Counted from the first letter of the stretch, positions 8,399-17,525 are shown. The stretch is 64,000 nt of DNA from Hoeflea_A sp965249925 (GCA_965249925.1 OZ252260.1:558001-622000); one strand, 5' to 3'. Translations and numbers: made by a program. Notes: generated from the sequence alone by a model not told the origin.

Positions 8399-9661
8399 AT
8401 GGCAGACAGGACACTTATTTCCGAGATTGGCGAATGGCTGGTCGACCAGGCGCTCAGCGACCCGGATATCGTCGCCATGTTCAACACGGTTTGCTACCGG
8501 CTTTATGGCGCCGGTGTTCCGCTGGCCCGCGCCCGGGTGATTTGGCCGACGCTGCATCCGCTGTTCCAGGCCGAAACGGTGTTGTGGCAACGCGATCTGG
8601 GATCGGAATTGAAGCAGTTTCCGCATCAGGCCGAGCGCGCCACCGAGTTTATTCAGAGCCCCGGCTACTTCATGATGCAGAACGACATCCAGGCGCTGCG
8701 GCGACGGCTGGAAGGGCCGGACAAGCAGATTGATTTTCCGCTGCTGGAACAGATGGTTGAGATGGGCATGACGGACTATCTGACCGTCGTCACCGGCAAG
8801 CTCGAGGGAAAGACCGCCGATCAACCCAATTTCGGTATTCTGGTAGCCTGGATCTCGGACCGGCCCGGCGGCTTTTCCGATGACGATATCGCCGCCCTCA
8901 AGAAAATCCAGCGGCGCTTTGCCATGGCCTGCAAAACGGCGATCCAGGCCCGAATTTCCCGCAACATCGTCGATACCTATCTCGGCGGTCAAGCCGGCCG
9001 GCAGGTTCTTGACGGCGCCATTCGGCGTGGTGACGGTGAACAGACCCAGGCGGTTGTCTGGTATTCGGACCTGCGCAACTCGACCGCCATGGCCGATACC
9101 ATGCCACCGGAAGACTTTTTGCGGCTGCTCAACGAGTATTACGCCTGCACCGCCGGCGCCGTCATCAGTCACGGCGGCGAGGTTCTGGATTTCATCGGGG
9201 ATGCGGTACTGGCGGTGTTTCCCTACCAAACCGATGAGGAGCTCGGCAAAGCCGTCGAGGCAGCGACCGCAGCCCTGGAACAGGCCGAATCCGAATGCAA
9301 TTCCCTAAATACGGTACGTCGTGGAAACGGCGAGGCTCCGATTCGCATCAGCGTCGCTCTCAACACCGGCAAAGTAATGTTCGGCAACATCGGCGTAGAG
9401 CAACGCCTGACCTTCTCGGTCATCGGACCCACCGTCAACGAAGTTTGCCGTATTGAAGCGCTGACCCGTGCCGCCGATGCTTTCGCGCTGGTCACCCGCG
9501 ATATCGCGGCCGGCGCACCGCAAAAGTGGGTGTCTATCGGCCGTCACAAGCTACCCGGCGTGTCGCAAGAAATCGAGCTTTTTGAGCCGAAGCGGGATGA
9601 AGAGGCGGTCACCTCCGACCCGACCCGGGCGGAAGAAACCGTCGGGACCCTGCCGCACTAG
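8399..9661 (+). CDS. class III adenylate/guanylate cyclase domain protein (second of tandem pair)
   Basis: A 420-aa paralogue of the preceding gene, 38 bp downstream, with the same N-terminal region and the same catalytic layout (WYSDLRNST, FIGDAVLA, GPTVNEVCRIE). It carries the same Asp/Thr replacement at the base-recognition positions, so the change predates the duplication. It differs most in the middle of the sensory region and in the C-terminal tail. The pair is probably one transcription unit and may form homo- or heterodimers, since class III active sites sit at dimer interfaces (known for the family; heterodimerisation here is inference). Confidence 0.88.
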   Translation: MADRTLISEIGEWLVDQALSDPDIVAMFNTVCYRLYGAGVPLARARVIWPTLHPLFQAETVLWQRDLGSELKQFPHQAERATEFIQSPGYFMMQNDIQALRRRLEGPDKQIDFPLLEQMVEMGMTDYLTVVTGKLEGKTADQPNFGILVAWISDRPGGFSDDDIAALKKIQRRFAMACKTAIQARISRNIVDTYLGGQAGRQVLDGAIRRGDGEQTQAVVWYSDLRNSTAMADTMPPEDFLRLLNEYYACTAGAVISHGGEVLDFIGDAVLAVFPYQTDEELGKAVEAATAALEQAESECNSLNTVRRGNGEAPIRISVALNTGKVMFGNIGVEQRLTFSVIGPTVNEVCRIEALTRAADAFALVTRDIAAGAPQKWVSIGRHKLPGVSQEIELFEPKRDEEAVTSDPTRAEETVGTLPH

Positions 9662-9727
9662 GTCTGTTTTTCACACGCAATCGACTTGCTATCGGTCCGA
9701 CGCTACTGTGGCTTCGGAGGGGTCGGA

Positions 9728-11134
9728 ATGTCGGGAACCGTTGAACTGCCGGTCTGGCTGGTGGCGATGGCCGGTGTGCTTGCCGCTGTCGGGCTGATCG
9801 ACCGGCTGCTGACGCCGGCTGTGCGCTGGTTCCTGCACCGGCGGGTCAATCGCGTCATCGATGAGCTCAACACCCGTTTGCAGTTGAAGATTCGCCCCTT
9901 CGGACTCACCGGACGGCGTATTGTCGTCGACCGAGTCGCACACGATCCCGAGGTGCTGCTTGCGGCCGAACAATTCGCCCGTGACGAGGACATGCCGGCG
10001 GAACTCGCCATCGACCGCGCCACCCGGTACGCCCGCGAAATTGTGCCGGCCTTCAACGCCTATGCCTATTTCCGCGTCGGCACGCGGCTGGCACGCTGGC
10101 TGGCGACGTCGCTCTACCGGGTCCGGCTCGGCTACTCCGATTCCGATGCATTGCGGGAAGTCGATCCGGACTCATCGGTGGTGTTCGTCATGAACCACCG
10201 CTCGAACATGGACTATGTCCTGGTCACCTATCTCGCCTCCGCTTCCACCGCTCTGTCCTACGCGGTTGGCGAGTGGGCTCGCATTCCGGTGCTGCAGACG
10301 CTCATTCGCGCGATGGGCGCCTATTTCATCCGCCGCGACGCGCGTGACACGTTGTACCGGCGGGTTCTGGCCAGCTACGTACGCATGGCCACCGAGGCCG
10401 GTGTCACCCAGGCGATTTTCCCGGAGGGCGGCCTGTCGCGCGACGGATTGATACGCCCGGCGCGCCTCGGCCTCATCTCCTACATCCTGTCCGCACACGA
10501 CCATGGCAACCGCGATACGGTCTTCATCCCGGTCGGTCTCAACTACGACCGCGTGCTGGAGGACCGCTCGCTGATCGCCGCCCTGGAGGGCACAGCCCCT
10601 GTTTCGACGACCCAGAAGACCGCCACCACACTGGCCTTTCTATGGCGCAACCTGCGGCTGCGGCTGGCCGGCAAGTGGCATCGCTTCGGCTACGCCAGCG
10701 TGTCCTTCGGCCGGCCGGTCTCTCTCGACACTTTTCTCAAGGATCACGGCGTGACTCACTGGCCGGCTGTTGAAGAATCGCAACGCCTGGTCCTGACGGA
10801 AAGGCTCGGCGACAGGTTGATGGAATCGGTCGGCCAGCTGGTTCCGGTGCTCCCCGTGTCGCTGGTTGCCCTGGCCCTCCTCGAAGCCGGTGACGACCGC
10901 CTCGACCGGCTGGCGCTGAAGGCGCGTGTCGATGCGCTCATCGACAGGTTGCTCGCCAACGGGGCGCATGTGCACGTGCCGCGCTCCGACCGCGATTACG
11001 AGGTCACCGTCGGCCTGCGCATGTTGACCATGCGCCACATCGTTTCGGAGGCCGGTGACGGGACGTTGCACATCAGACCCGACGACGAACGGCTGGTCGA
11101 ATACTACGCCAACGCGATCCGCCATCTGATTTAG
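9728..11134 (+). CDS. PlsB/PlsC-type glycerol-3-phosphate acyltransferase
   Basis: Membrane-associated acyltransferase for phospholipid synthesis, 468 aa. An N-terminal hydrophobic helix (about 5-22) precedes the acyltransferase domain, with the catalytic HX4D motif in NHRSNMDY, the EGGLSRDG block and the VFIPVGLNYDR block. This order and length fit the PlsB-like branch rather than short PlsC. The start at ATG 9728 has an upstream GGAGGGG. It follows the cyclase pair on the same strand by 66 bp. The acyl acceptor (glycerol-3-phosphate or lysophosphatidate) is not certain. Confidence 0.85.
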   Translation: MSGTVELPVWLVAMAGVLAAVGLIDRLLTPAVRWFLHRRVNRVIDELNTRLQLKIRPFGLTGRRIVVDRVAHDPEVLLAAEQFARDEDMPAELAIDRATRYAREIVPAFNAYAYFRVGTRLARWLATSLYRVRLGYSDSDALREVDPDSSVVFVMNHRSNMDYVLVTYLASASTALSYAVGEWARIPVLQTLIRAMGAYFIRRDARDTLYRRVLASYVRMATEAGVTQAIFPEGGLSRDGLIRPARLGLISYILSAHDHGNRDTVFIPVGLNYDRVLEDRSLIAALEGTAPVSTTQKTATTLAFLWRNLRLRLAGKWHRFGYASVSFGRPVSLDTFLKDHGVTHWPAVEESQRLVLTERLGDRLMESVGQLVPVLPVSLVALALLEAGDDRLDRLALKARVDALIDRLLANGAHVHVPRSDRDYEVTVGLRMLTMRHIVSEAGDGTLHIRPDDERLVEYYANAIRHLI

Positions 11135-11145
11135 GCTCAGTTTGA

Positions 11146-13065
11146 TCAGGGTATCGGCTGCATAAAGCCGTCGAAGAATTGCGCCAACGCGTCGAGGGCT
11201 CCGAGGGGCAGGATGTGCGCCACATACTGGTCGGGTCGAACCACCAGAAAGCACCCCCGCACGCGATCGATGTGCCGAAGCTCGAAGATGTCGCGGTCAT
11301 TCTTCAGGTCAGGACAAAACATCTTTTCATAATCCACGAGCCCCAGCCGGCCTTTGCGCGGCAACAAAAGGTCGGGCAGGGTTTCGATCGCCAGGGCATG
11401 CCTTTCCTGCTGGAACACGGCACGCACATCGATCACCGAATCGATGTCCGCATCCGGTTGCGTGTATCGCGTCACAGGAGAATAGGGCGCTTCAGCGAGG
11501 AATTGACAGGCGGTGCGGATCGCCGAACCCTCACCTGCCGGATCCTCGTCCGGACAGAAGGCATAGAGGCGCCATCGTGTGTCAGCGGTGACGGTATGGC
11601 CCAGTTCCACGGGTTTGCCGTCGGCCAGGCGAACGACCGGTGCGGAATGGAATCGCGTCCCGATCTCGAAACCGCGAGCAAGTGACTGCCAGGTCGAAGC
11701 GCCCGTCAGTTCCGAGTGTTGATACGTCACCGACATTCCCGCCGTGTAGCGGCCATGTTCGATGAAATAGCGCTGGAACTTCGGTGCCTCGCCGGCCCCG
11801 CCTTCGTTCGCATCTGGTGGCGCGCCGATGATCCGCGCCCACTCCCGGTCGAAGTCGATCAGGTCCTTGGCCACCGCCTGCCGCTCGGCCGAGTAGCTGT
11901 GCAGGATCTGCGCCGGGCAGCGTCCCTGCAGCACGGAAACCAGTTTCCAGCCAAGGTTGAAGGCGTCGCCCATCGACACGTTCATGCCCTGCCCGGCTTT
12001 CGGACTGTGGGTATGGCAGGCGTCGCCGGCGATGAACACATGCGGCAGACGGGTGGCTACTTCGGCTTCAGGCACGTCGTCGAACTTGTCGGTCAACCGC
12101 TGGCCGATCTCGTAGACAGACCACCATGCCACTTCCCTCACGTCGATCGTGTAAGGCCGGAAGATGCGCTGCGCCGCCGCGATGAGCTGGTCGACGCTGA
12201 TGTTCCGGCTGGCCACGCGTTCGCCTGATGTGAGCTTGTCGAGTTCGATATAGAGTCGGGTGAGGTAACCGCCCTCACGCGGAATGATGAGGATGTTGCC
12301 CTCGCCGGCTGACTGTATCAGCGTCTTGCAGCGAATATCAGGAAAGTCGGTCACTGCCAGCACGTCCATGACGCCCCAGGCCTGGTTGGCGGAGTCGCCG
12401 ACAAGCTCGCGACCGATTGCTTTGCGCACCACGCTGCGGGCGCCGTCGCAGCCGACCACATAGCGCGCGCGCACGGTCATGGTCTGCCCCTCGCGCGCCG
12501 GGTCGACCCGCTCGAGCCTGACCGTCACGGGATAATCGCCTGCCGCCGTATCGACCTTCAGATCGACCAATTGCACCGCATAGTCCGGCACCAGTCGCGA
12601 CGGCGAATTCTTCATGACATCGAGATACATGTCGTGCACCCGCGCCTGGTTGAGAATGATATGCGGCATTTCGGAAAGCCCGTCCTCGACATCCTGAACG
12701 CGGCCGTTGCGGACAATATGATCCGGTTGCGCCGGATCCGGCTTCCAGAAGGTCGTCTCGTTGACCCAGTAGCCCTGCCTCATCACCTTTTGTGCAAAAC
12801 CGAAGGCATTGAACATTTCCATCGACCGGCAGGAAATGCCGTCGGCCTGTCCCCTTTCCATCGGCCCGGCTTTTTGCTCGATGATTCGCGTGGAGATGTC
12901 GGGAAAGGCTGCGAGTTGGGCTGCCAGCGTAAGTCCTGCCGGACCGCAGCCGACAATGAGGACGTCGACCGTCTCGGGCAATTCCGCGCCGGAATCGGTG
13001 CGGCCGGGCGCCGCATCGTAGACTTCCGGATCGCCAGGGCGAAAGCCGTTGAGGTGATATTGCAT
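11146..13065 (-). CDS. FAD-dependent phenol-type monooxygenase, 3-hydroxybenzoate 4-monooxygenase-like
   Basis: Aromatic hydroxylase of flavoprotein group A, 639 aa, closest in my reading to MobA, which turns 3-hydroxybenzoate into protocatechuate. It has the FAD-binding GCGPAGL at about 39-45, CDGARS, and the GDACHTHSPKAGQGMN block, followed by a C-terminal thioredoxin-like domain typical of phenol hydroxylases. It is divergent from a MarR regulator and shares operator sites with the TRAP transporter genes nearby, which fits uptake and hydroxylation of an aromatic acid. No protocatechuate ring-cleavage genes are in the window. Substrate assignment is inference. Confidence 0.87.
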   Translation of the reverse strand: MQYHLNGFRPGDPEVYDAAPGRTDSGAELPETVDVLIVGCGPAGLTLAAQLAAFPDISTRIIEQKAGPMERGQADGISCRSMEMFNAFGFAQKVMRQGYWVNETTFWKPDPAQPDHIVRNGRVQDVEDGLSEMPHIILNQARVHDMYLDVMKNSPSRLVPDYAVQLVDLKVDTAAGDYPVTVRLERVDPAREGQTMTVRARYVVGCDGARSVVRKAIGRELVGDSANQAWGVMDVLAVTDFPDIRCKTLIQSAGEGNILIIPREGGYLTRLYIELDKLTSGERVASRNISVDQLIAAAQRIFRPYTIDVREVAWWSVYEIGQRLTDKFDDVPEAEVATRLPHVFIAGDACHTHSPKAGQGMNVSMGDAFNLGWKLVSVLQGRCPAQILHSYSAERQAVAKDLIDFDREWARIIGAPPDANEGGAGEAPKFQRYFIEHGRYTAGMSVTYQHSELTGASTWQSLARGFEIGTRFHSAPVVRLADGKPVELGHTVTADTRWRLYAFCPDEDPAGEGSAIRTACQFLAEAPYSPVTRYTQPDADIDSVIDVRAVFQQERHALAIETLPDLLLPRKGRLGLVDYEKMFCPDLKNDRDIFELRHIDRVRGCFLVVRPDQYVAHILPLGALDALAQFFDGFMQPIP

Positions 13066-13091
13066 CGTCCGATCTCCGACTGCGGCACAAA

Positions 13092-13160
13092 TTAGTAAGT
13101 AGACATACTATGTGCATGATCACGCATGTTCGTCAATAATTAGTATGTACATTTACTAAT
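13092..13160. promoter_or_regulatory. two MarR-type operators between the monooxygenase and marR
   Basis: Two partial palindromes with the same architecture lie in the divergent promoter. One is TAGTA-N8-TACTA at 13093-13110 (TAGTAAGTAGACATACTA). The other is TAGTA-N8-TACTA at 13141-13158 (TAGTATGTACATTTACTA), whose arms extend to ATTAGTA/TACTAAT. Near-identical sites occur upstream of the TRAP genes at 16701-16718 and 16750-16769. A TGATCA-centred palindrome lies between them near 13117. Confidence 0.7.
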
Positions 13161-13214
13161 CCTGGTTATGGTCGCCAGCGTAAACAACCCACGAAGCGAT
13201 ACAGGGCATAGCTT

Positions 13215-13676
13215 ATGAACGAACGAGGCCCGGGCGCCGTCAGCGCAAGGATGCCGGGACACCTGATCCGTCGTTTGCACCAGCTGTCGACACATGTTTT
13301 TCAGCTGCGCGTGCGCGAAGCCGGATTCGATCTGACTCCGATTCAGTTCGCGGCGCTCGACGCGTTGCGTTACAATGCCGGGATTGACCAGGCCGGCCTC
13401 GCCCAGGCGATCGCCAAGGATCGTGCGACAACCGGTGCCGTGGTCGACCGGCTTGAGCACAAGGGGATGCTGACGCGGGTCATCAGCCGCCAGGACAGGC
13501 GGGCGCGCGAACTCGCGCTGACCGACGAGGGCGAAGCTGTGATTGTCGCGATTTTACCGGTGGTGGAGCGGCTTCAGAGGGAAATCCTTCCGGGTCTCGA
13601 TGAATCAGAATTTCGGCAGTTCGTCGCTTTGGCGGCTAAGGCCACCCGGGCCGCGGGGTCCGCCGCTGAGGGTTGA
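13215..13676 (+). CDS. MarR family transcriptional regulator
   Basis: A 153-aa winged-helix regulator. The HTH region (DQAGLAQAIAKDRATTGAVV) and the wing with the conserved DRRARELALTDEG motif are clear. Such proteins usually repress divergent catabolic genes and release DNA on binding a phenolic ligand. It is divergent from the 3-hydroxybenzoate-type monooxygenase, and the operator pair between them recurs before the TRAP operon 3.4 kb away. It is therefore the obvious candidate repressor of both units and of itself. Confidence 0.9.
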   Translation: MNERGPGAVSARMPGHLIRRLHQLSTHVFQLRVREAGFDLTPIQFAALDALRYNAGIDQAGLAQAIAKDRATTGAVVDRLEHKGMLTRVISRQDRRARELALTDEGEAVIVAILPVVERLQREILPGLDESEFRQFVALAAKATRAAGSAAEG

Positions 13677-13694
13677 TGACGGCTAGAGCAACGG

Positions 13695-14999
13695 CTATTG
13701 AAACATCGCCTGCGGTATCAGTAACGCGATCCATGGAAACACCACGATAAGCATCAGGCAGGCCAGCATCGCGAACCAGAAGGGCAACACGCCGCGGAAG
13801 ATGGTCGCCATCGGCACATCCCGGGCAACGCTCTTCACCACGAACACATTCAAACCGACCGGTGGCGTGATCATCCCCATCTCGATCACGATCACCGCAA
13901 TGACACCAAACCAGATCGGATCGAAGCCCATTGCGACAACGATAGGGAAGAAGATGGGAATGGTCACCACCAGCATCGCCAATCCGTCCATGAACATGCC
14001 GAGCACCAGATAGACAATGACGATCAGCAGCAGCACACCATATGGACCGAGACCGGCGGAGGTCATCGCCTCGCCCAGAGTCGCGGGCAGATGTGTAAGG
14101 GCCAGGAAGGGATTGAGCACGCTGGCGCCGATGACGATGAGGTAAAGCATCGCGGTCGTCCGCACGGTATCGGAGAGGACCTGGGCAACCAGTTCGCGGC
14201 TAAGCTTGCCGAGGAGCAGTGCCATCAGGGTCACCAGCCCAGCGCCGACCCCTGCCGCCTCAACCGGGGTGAAAACACCGAGATAGATGCCGCCGATCGA
14301 GGCAACGATGACAATGATCAACGGCACGGCGCGCATCAGCGCCACGAAACGCTCCCGGAACGGAACGACCGCGCCACGAGGCCCGGCAGCCGGATCGCGC
14401 AGAGTCACCAGAGCGACGGCAGTCATGAACAGCGCCGTCAGCAAAAGACCTGGCAGAATGCCCGCCATGAACAACTGCCCGATGCTTTCTTCGGTGAGGA
14501 TGGCATAGATGACGAAGCCGGTGGACGGCGGGATTAAAAAACCCAGCGTTCCGCCCGCCGCAATGGCACCGGTGGACAGCGCGTTCGAATAGCCAAAGCG
14601 CTTCATCTCCGGCAGTGCCACACGCCCAATGGTCACCGCGGTCGCGACCGATGATCCGCTGACGGCCGCAAACGCGGCGCAGCCGACGATCGAGGCCGAT
14701 GCGAGCCCACCGCGCAGCCATCCGACCCAGGCAAACGCAGCTTCGTAGAGACGCCGGCTGAACCCGGCCGCCGAGGCGACATTGCCCATCAGGATGAAAA
14801 GCGGCACGACGGTGAGCGAGTAGTTTGACGCCGCCGAGAAGGTCTCCGTCAACAGCACTGCATTGGCGGAACGGCTGCCGTTGACGATCAGCGTTCCGAA
14901 GTAGCCGACGGCAAGCATTGCCATGCCGACGGGCATACGCAGGACCATCAATACAAACATCGCCGCCAGGCCGCTGAGGCCAATCGCGAAATCATTCAT
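13695..14999 (-). CDS. TRAP transporter large permease (DctM family)
   Basis: A 434-aa, highly hydrophobic protein with about 12 predicted membrane segments and the family signatures of DctM (GASVLNPFLALTHLPATL and the MITPPVGLNVFVVK block). It moves carboxylate substrates into the cell with Na+ as energy source, together with DctQ and a periplasmic binding protein. It overlaps dctQ by 8 bp and is last in the operon dctP-dctQ-dctM. The operator set upstream links it to aromatic-acid degradation. Confidence 0.93.
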   Translation of the reverse strand: MNDFAIGLSGLAAMFVLMVLRMPVGMAMLAVGYFGTLIVNGSRSANAVLLTETFSAASNYSLTVVPLFILMGNVASAAGFSRRLYEAAFAWVGWLRGGLASASIVGCAAFAAVSGSSVATAVTIGRVALPEMKRFGYSNALSTGAIAAGGTLGFLIPPSTGFVIYAILTEESIGQLFMAGILPGLLLTALFMTAVALVTLRDPAAGPRGAVVPFRERFVALMRAVPLIIVIVASIGGIYLGVFTPVEAAGVGAGLVTLMALLLGKLSRELVAQVLSDTVRTTAMLYLIVIGASVLNPFLALTHLPATLGEAMTSAGLGPYGVLLLIVIVYLVLGMFMDGLAMLVVTIPIFFPIVVAMGFDPIWFGVIAVIVIEMGMITPPVGLNVFVVKSVARDVPMATIFRGVLPFWFAMLACLMLIVVFPWIALLIPQAMFQ

Positions 15000-15507
15000 G
15001 CCGGCGCAATCCGGTCATGACAACGTCGACAAGCTGTAGAATCAGAACCACCGCGTAAAGCACAGCTCCCAGTGTCAGCAGCCCGTAAAACGGCCAGAGC
15101 GGAATACTCAACATGTTGGTCGCGTCCCCGAATTCGGCTGCGTCCCGGAGTTTGGCCCAGGCGCGCCAGGTCAGCAGCGACAGCAGGTAAATGGCAATCG
15201 CCCTTGACAGGACATCGCCGACAAACCGCCCCAGCGCACCGATGCGAGCATCCAGCACATCGACCCGTATGTGGTCCCCGTGCTGTGCCGCCGACGGCAT
15301 GGCGAGCATGACCAGCGCAACCGAGACGAGTTGTATGATCTCGTTGCTGCCGAGGATCGGCGCGGCGAACACGTAGCGCATGACGACCCCGGTAAAGGTT
15401 GCCATCAGCATGATCACCAGCGCTGCTGAAGAGAGCGTTGTCAGGACGCGAACGGCCCACTCGACAGGTGCCGAATGGGCCACACCGCGCGGATCGTCCG
15501 CCGCCAT
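14992..15507 (-). CDS. TRAP transporter small permease (DctQ family)
   Basis: 171 aa with four predicted membrane helices. The N-terminal cytoplasmic stretch leads into a first helix around TLSSAALVIMLMATFTGVVM. The segment VLDARIGALGRFVGDVLSRA separates the central helices, as in other DctQ proteins. It starts 3 bp after dctP stops and overlaps dctM. It forms the membrane complex with DctM. Confidence 0.9.
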   Translation of the reverse strand: MAADDPRGVAHSAPVEWAVRVLTTLSSAALVIMLMATFTGVVMRYVFAAPILGSNEIIQLVSVALVMLAMPSAAQHGDHIRVDVLDARIGALGRFVGDVLSRAIAIYLLSLLTWRAWAKLRDAAEFGDATNMLSIPLWPFYGLLTLGAVLYAVVLILQLVDVVMTGLRRHE

Positions 15508-15510
15508 GGG

Positions 15511-16500
15511 TCAATCGGTCTTCAGGGCGTCGACGAAAGCGCTGGCTTCGAGCCCGTCGGCATCGGCCTCGGCGATCACCTTTTGCACGACGGGCGCGGA
15601 GGCAGCGTTGAATCTGGCGGCCTCATCCGCCGACAGCGTGATCAGTTCCTTGCCATCGCTGGCGGCGAATTCGGCCAGTGCCTTGTCGGCAATCGCGAGC
15701 CAGGCGGCGTTGGCGTCGATGGAAGCCTGGCGCCCGGCGTCGAGCATCGCCTTCTGCTGCGCCTCGGTCAGGTCTTTGAAGCTGTCGCGGTTCATAACCA
15801 GGAAGAAGTTGGAGATCGTCGTGTCCATGCCAATGGTAATGTATTGCGTGACTTCGTTCAGCCTGAACGAACCAAGAGTGGTCGCGTCGATCATCGCCCC
15901 GTCGATCACACCGGTCTGCATGGCGTTGTAGATCCCGGGCGCGGGCATCGACACCGGGACCGCACCCCAGGCTTCGACGACCAGTCCGGCATTGCGCGAG
16001 GGAACGCGAATCTTCAGCCCCTTGAGGTCGTCCAGGCTGCGCACCGGTTTCCCTGCCATGAAAAGCAGGTTGGGGGCGTTGTTCCATAGCCCGACCAAAA
16101 CAACGCGGCGATACTCGTCCGATAGCTTATCGAGATTGGCCAGGATCCGGCCGGTGCCGGTTTCCGCGCTGATGATACCGGGCAATTCGGTAAGCAGCGT
16201 CTTGGGGAACGTCGACGCGGTATAACCGGGCAGGCTGAACACGATATCGGCGACGCCGTCAACCGCGCGATTGTACTGCTCCGCCGGACCTGGACCGAGC
16301 TCACCGCCCATGAACAGCTTGACCGTCACCGCGCCTTCCGTCGCCCCAGCGATGGCTTCCGCAAACGGCATATATGCCGATTCGACAATAAAGTGGGTTG
16401 GCGGCTGAAAATCGGCCAGCTTCAGGTCGGCTGCGGACGCCATCGGCGCGGTGAGCAGAAGAGCGGCGGCAAGAGCCTTGCCGACAGTTTTCATGAGCAT
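15511..16500 (-). CDS. TRAP transporter substrate-binding protein (DctP family)
   Basis: 329 aa with an N-terminal signal peptide (about 1-23, cleavage after MASA). The mature protein has the DctP/TAXI-like fold signature, including the substrate-contacting stretch GLKIRVPSRNAG and MDTTISNFF. The start has a good Shine-Dalgarno (GGGAGGACAACACG before ATG on the minus strand). It is first in the operon. By context it probably binds an aromatic or other organic carboxylate; the ligand is not readable from the sequence. Confidence 0.92.
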   Translation of the reverse strand: MLMKTVGKALAAALLLTAPMASAADLKLADFQPPTHFIVESAYMPFAEAIAGATEGAVTVKLFMGGELGPGPAEQYNRAVDGVADIVFSLPGYTASTFPKTLLTELPGIISAETGTGRILANLDKLSDEYRRVVLVGLWNNAPNLLFMAGKPVRSLDDLKGLKIRVPSRNAGLVVEAWGAVPVSMPAPGIYNAMQTGVIDGAMIDATTLGSFRLNEVTQYITIGMDTTISNFFLVMNRDSFKDLTEAQQKAMLDAGRQASIDANAAWLAIADKALAEFAASDGKELITLSADEAARFNAASAPVVQKVIAEADADGLEASAFVDALKTD

Positions 16501-16700
16501 CGTGTTGTCCTCCCGGTTCAGATGCTTTATCGGGGCAAAGCGGCCCCTTTCACTACAGGCTTAGTAGATGTCGATTTTCTTGAGTCGCGTGATGGAGGTT
16601 TTGGGCGCGGCCGCCCATGCCGGGCGCGACGTCTGCGGAGTACCCATGCGGACACCGTGAGTGCAATTGGGCAAGTTCCGCTCTCCCATGAGAAAAAATT

Positions 16701-16769
16701 TAGTAAGTCAACATATCATATGACAGGAATCGGCCTCCGGTCAATCAGAAAGTATGTACAGTTACTAAT
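16701..16769. promoter_or_regulatory. two MarR-type operators upstream of the TRAP operon
   Basis: This 316-bp non-coding stretch (16501-16816) precedes dctP. It holds TAGTAAGTCAACATATCA at 16701-16718 and AAGTATGTACAGTTACTAAT at 16750-16769. The second matches the site at 13141-13160 at 18 of 20 bases. The first shares TAGTAAGT-N2-ACATA with the site at 13093-13110. No gene is supported in the rest of the stretch. Confidence 0.65.
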
Positions 16770-16793
16770 TTAGAGTACAAGCCGGTCACTGGA

Positions 16794-16819
16794 GGTCTGT
16801 TGGTACTCAACAGACCCTA
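16794..16819. repeat. palindromic repeat containing TAGGGTCTGTTGAGTA (minus strand)
   Basis: GGTCTGTTG-gtact-CAACAGACC forms a 9-bp perfect stem immediately beyond the end of the minus-strand regulator gene. The 16 bases at 16804-16819, read on the minus strand, are identical to 31465-31480 on the plus strand. In both cases the leading TAG is a stop codon of the adjacent gene. It may act as a Rho-independent-like terminator without a U tract, or be a dispersed repeat. Confidence 0.6.
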
Positions 16820-17461
16820 AAGCGAAGCTTCCAGATGCTCCGGCGCAATCCGATAAGCGCACCGCCGGGCGCCCGCGAGGATATGATCGGTGCGCTCCAC
16901 AAGGGTGCCGGGTCCGAGTACGGTCTGAAATATCTCCAGTTCCGAGCGGCAAAGGCCCTGGCACAGAGCCGCCGCCGCGCAGACCGGGCAGTGGTTCTCG
17001 ACCAGCAGGTAACTGCCGTCCGGGTTCTCCTGCCAGTCCGCCATGTAGCCCTCCTGCGAACGCAGATCGGCGAGGCGGGCGATGCGGTCCGGGAGGCTGG
17101 CAACGCCCTCCAGTGCACCGCGGTATCGCTCCAGCGTGTCGGCTTCCCGATGCGCGATCAACCGGTCCAGTCCTTCGGCACCGAATACGGCTCGGGTGGA
17201 GCGCAACAGGTCGAGCGTCAGGTCGGCGTGCCGGTCCGGAAATCGGGCATGACCCTTGTCGGTCAGCGACCAGTAGCGTTTGGGCCGCCCGCGCGGCTGC
17301 TTGCGGTCCTCGGCAACGACCAAGCCGTTATCAGCGAGCCGTGCCAATTGCTGTTGAGCACCGGGTGCGGTGATTCCCAGCGCCTCTCCGGCGTCCCGTG
17401 CGGTTTGGGCACCCTTGCTTTTCAGCAGATAGAGAAGTTTATCTTCAGATGTCGAACCCAC
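16817..17461 (-). CDS. ArsR/SufR-like HTH regulator with four-cysteine cluster motif
   Basis: 214 aa. The N-terminal winged helix (about 1-75, GITAPGAQQQLARLADNGLV and RGRPKRYWSLT wing) is followed by a helical region and a C-terminal C-x2-C-x5-C-x3-C motif (HCPVCAAAALCQGLC). This resembles SufR-type regulators, which sense redox or iron through an Fe-S cluster. It is divergent from an MFS transporter with only 64 bp between starts. A single TTAGTAAGT half-site sits in that gap. Whether it controls the MFS gene is inference. Confidence 0.8.
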   Translation of the reverse strand: MGSTSEDKLLYLLKSKGAQTARDAGEALGITAPGAQQQLARLADNGLVVAEDRKQPRGRPKRYWSLTDKGHARFPDRHADLTLDLLRSTRAVFGAEGLDRLIAHREADTLERYRGALEGVASLPDRIARLADLRSQEGYMADWQENPDGSYLLVENHCPVCAAAALCQGLCRSELEIFQTVLGPGTLVERTDHILAGARRCAYRIAPEHLEASL

Positions 17462-17525
17462 GACATTGCCTTTTTAGTAAGTTTGTGATTTTTTTAAGTT
17501 AAGGCTTATTTTAAGGTTTCACCCG

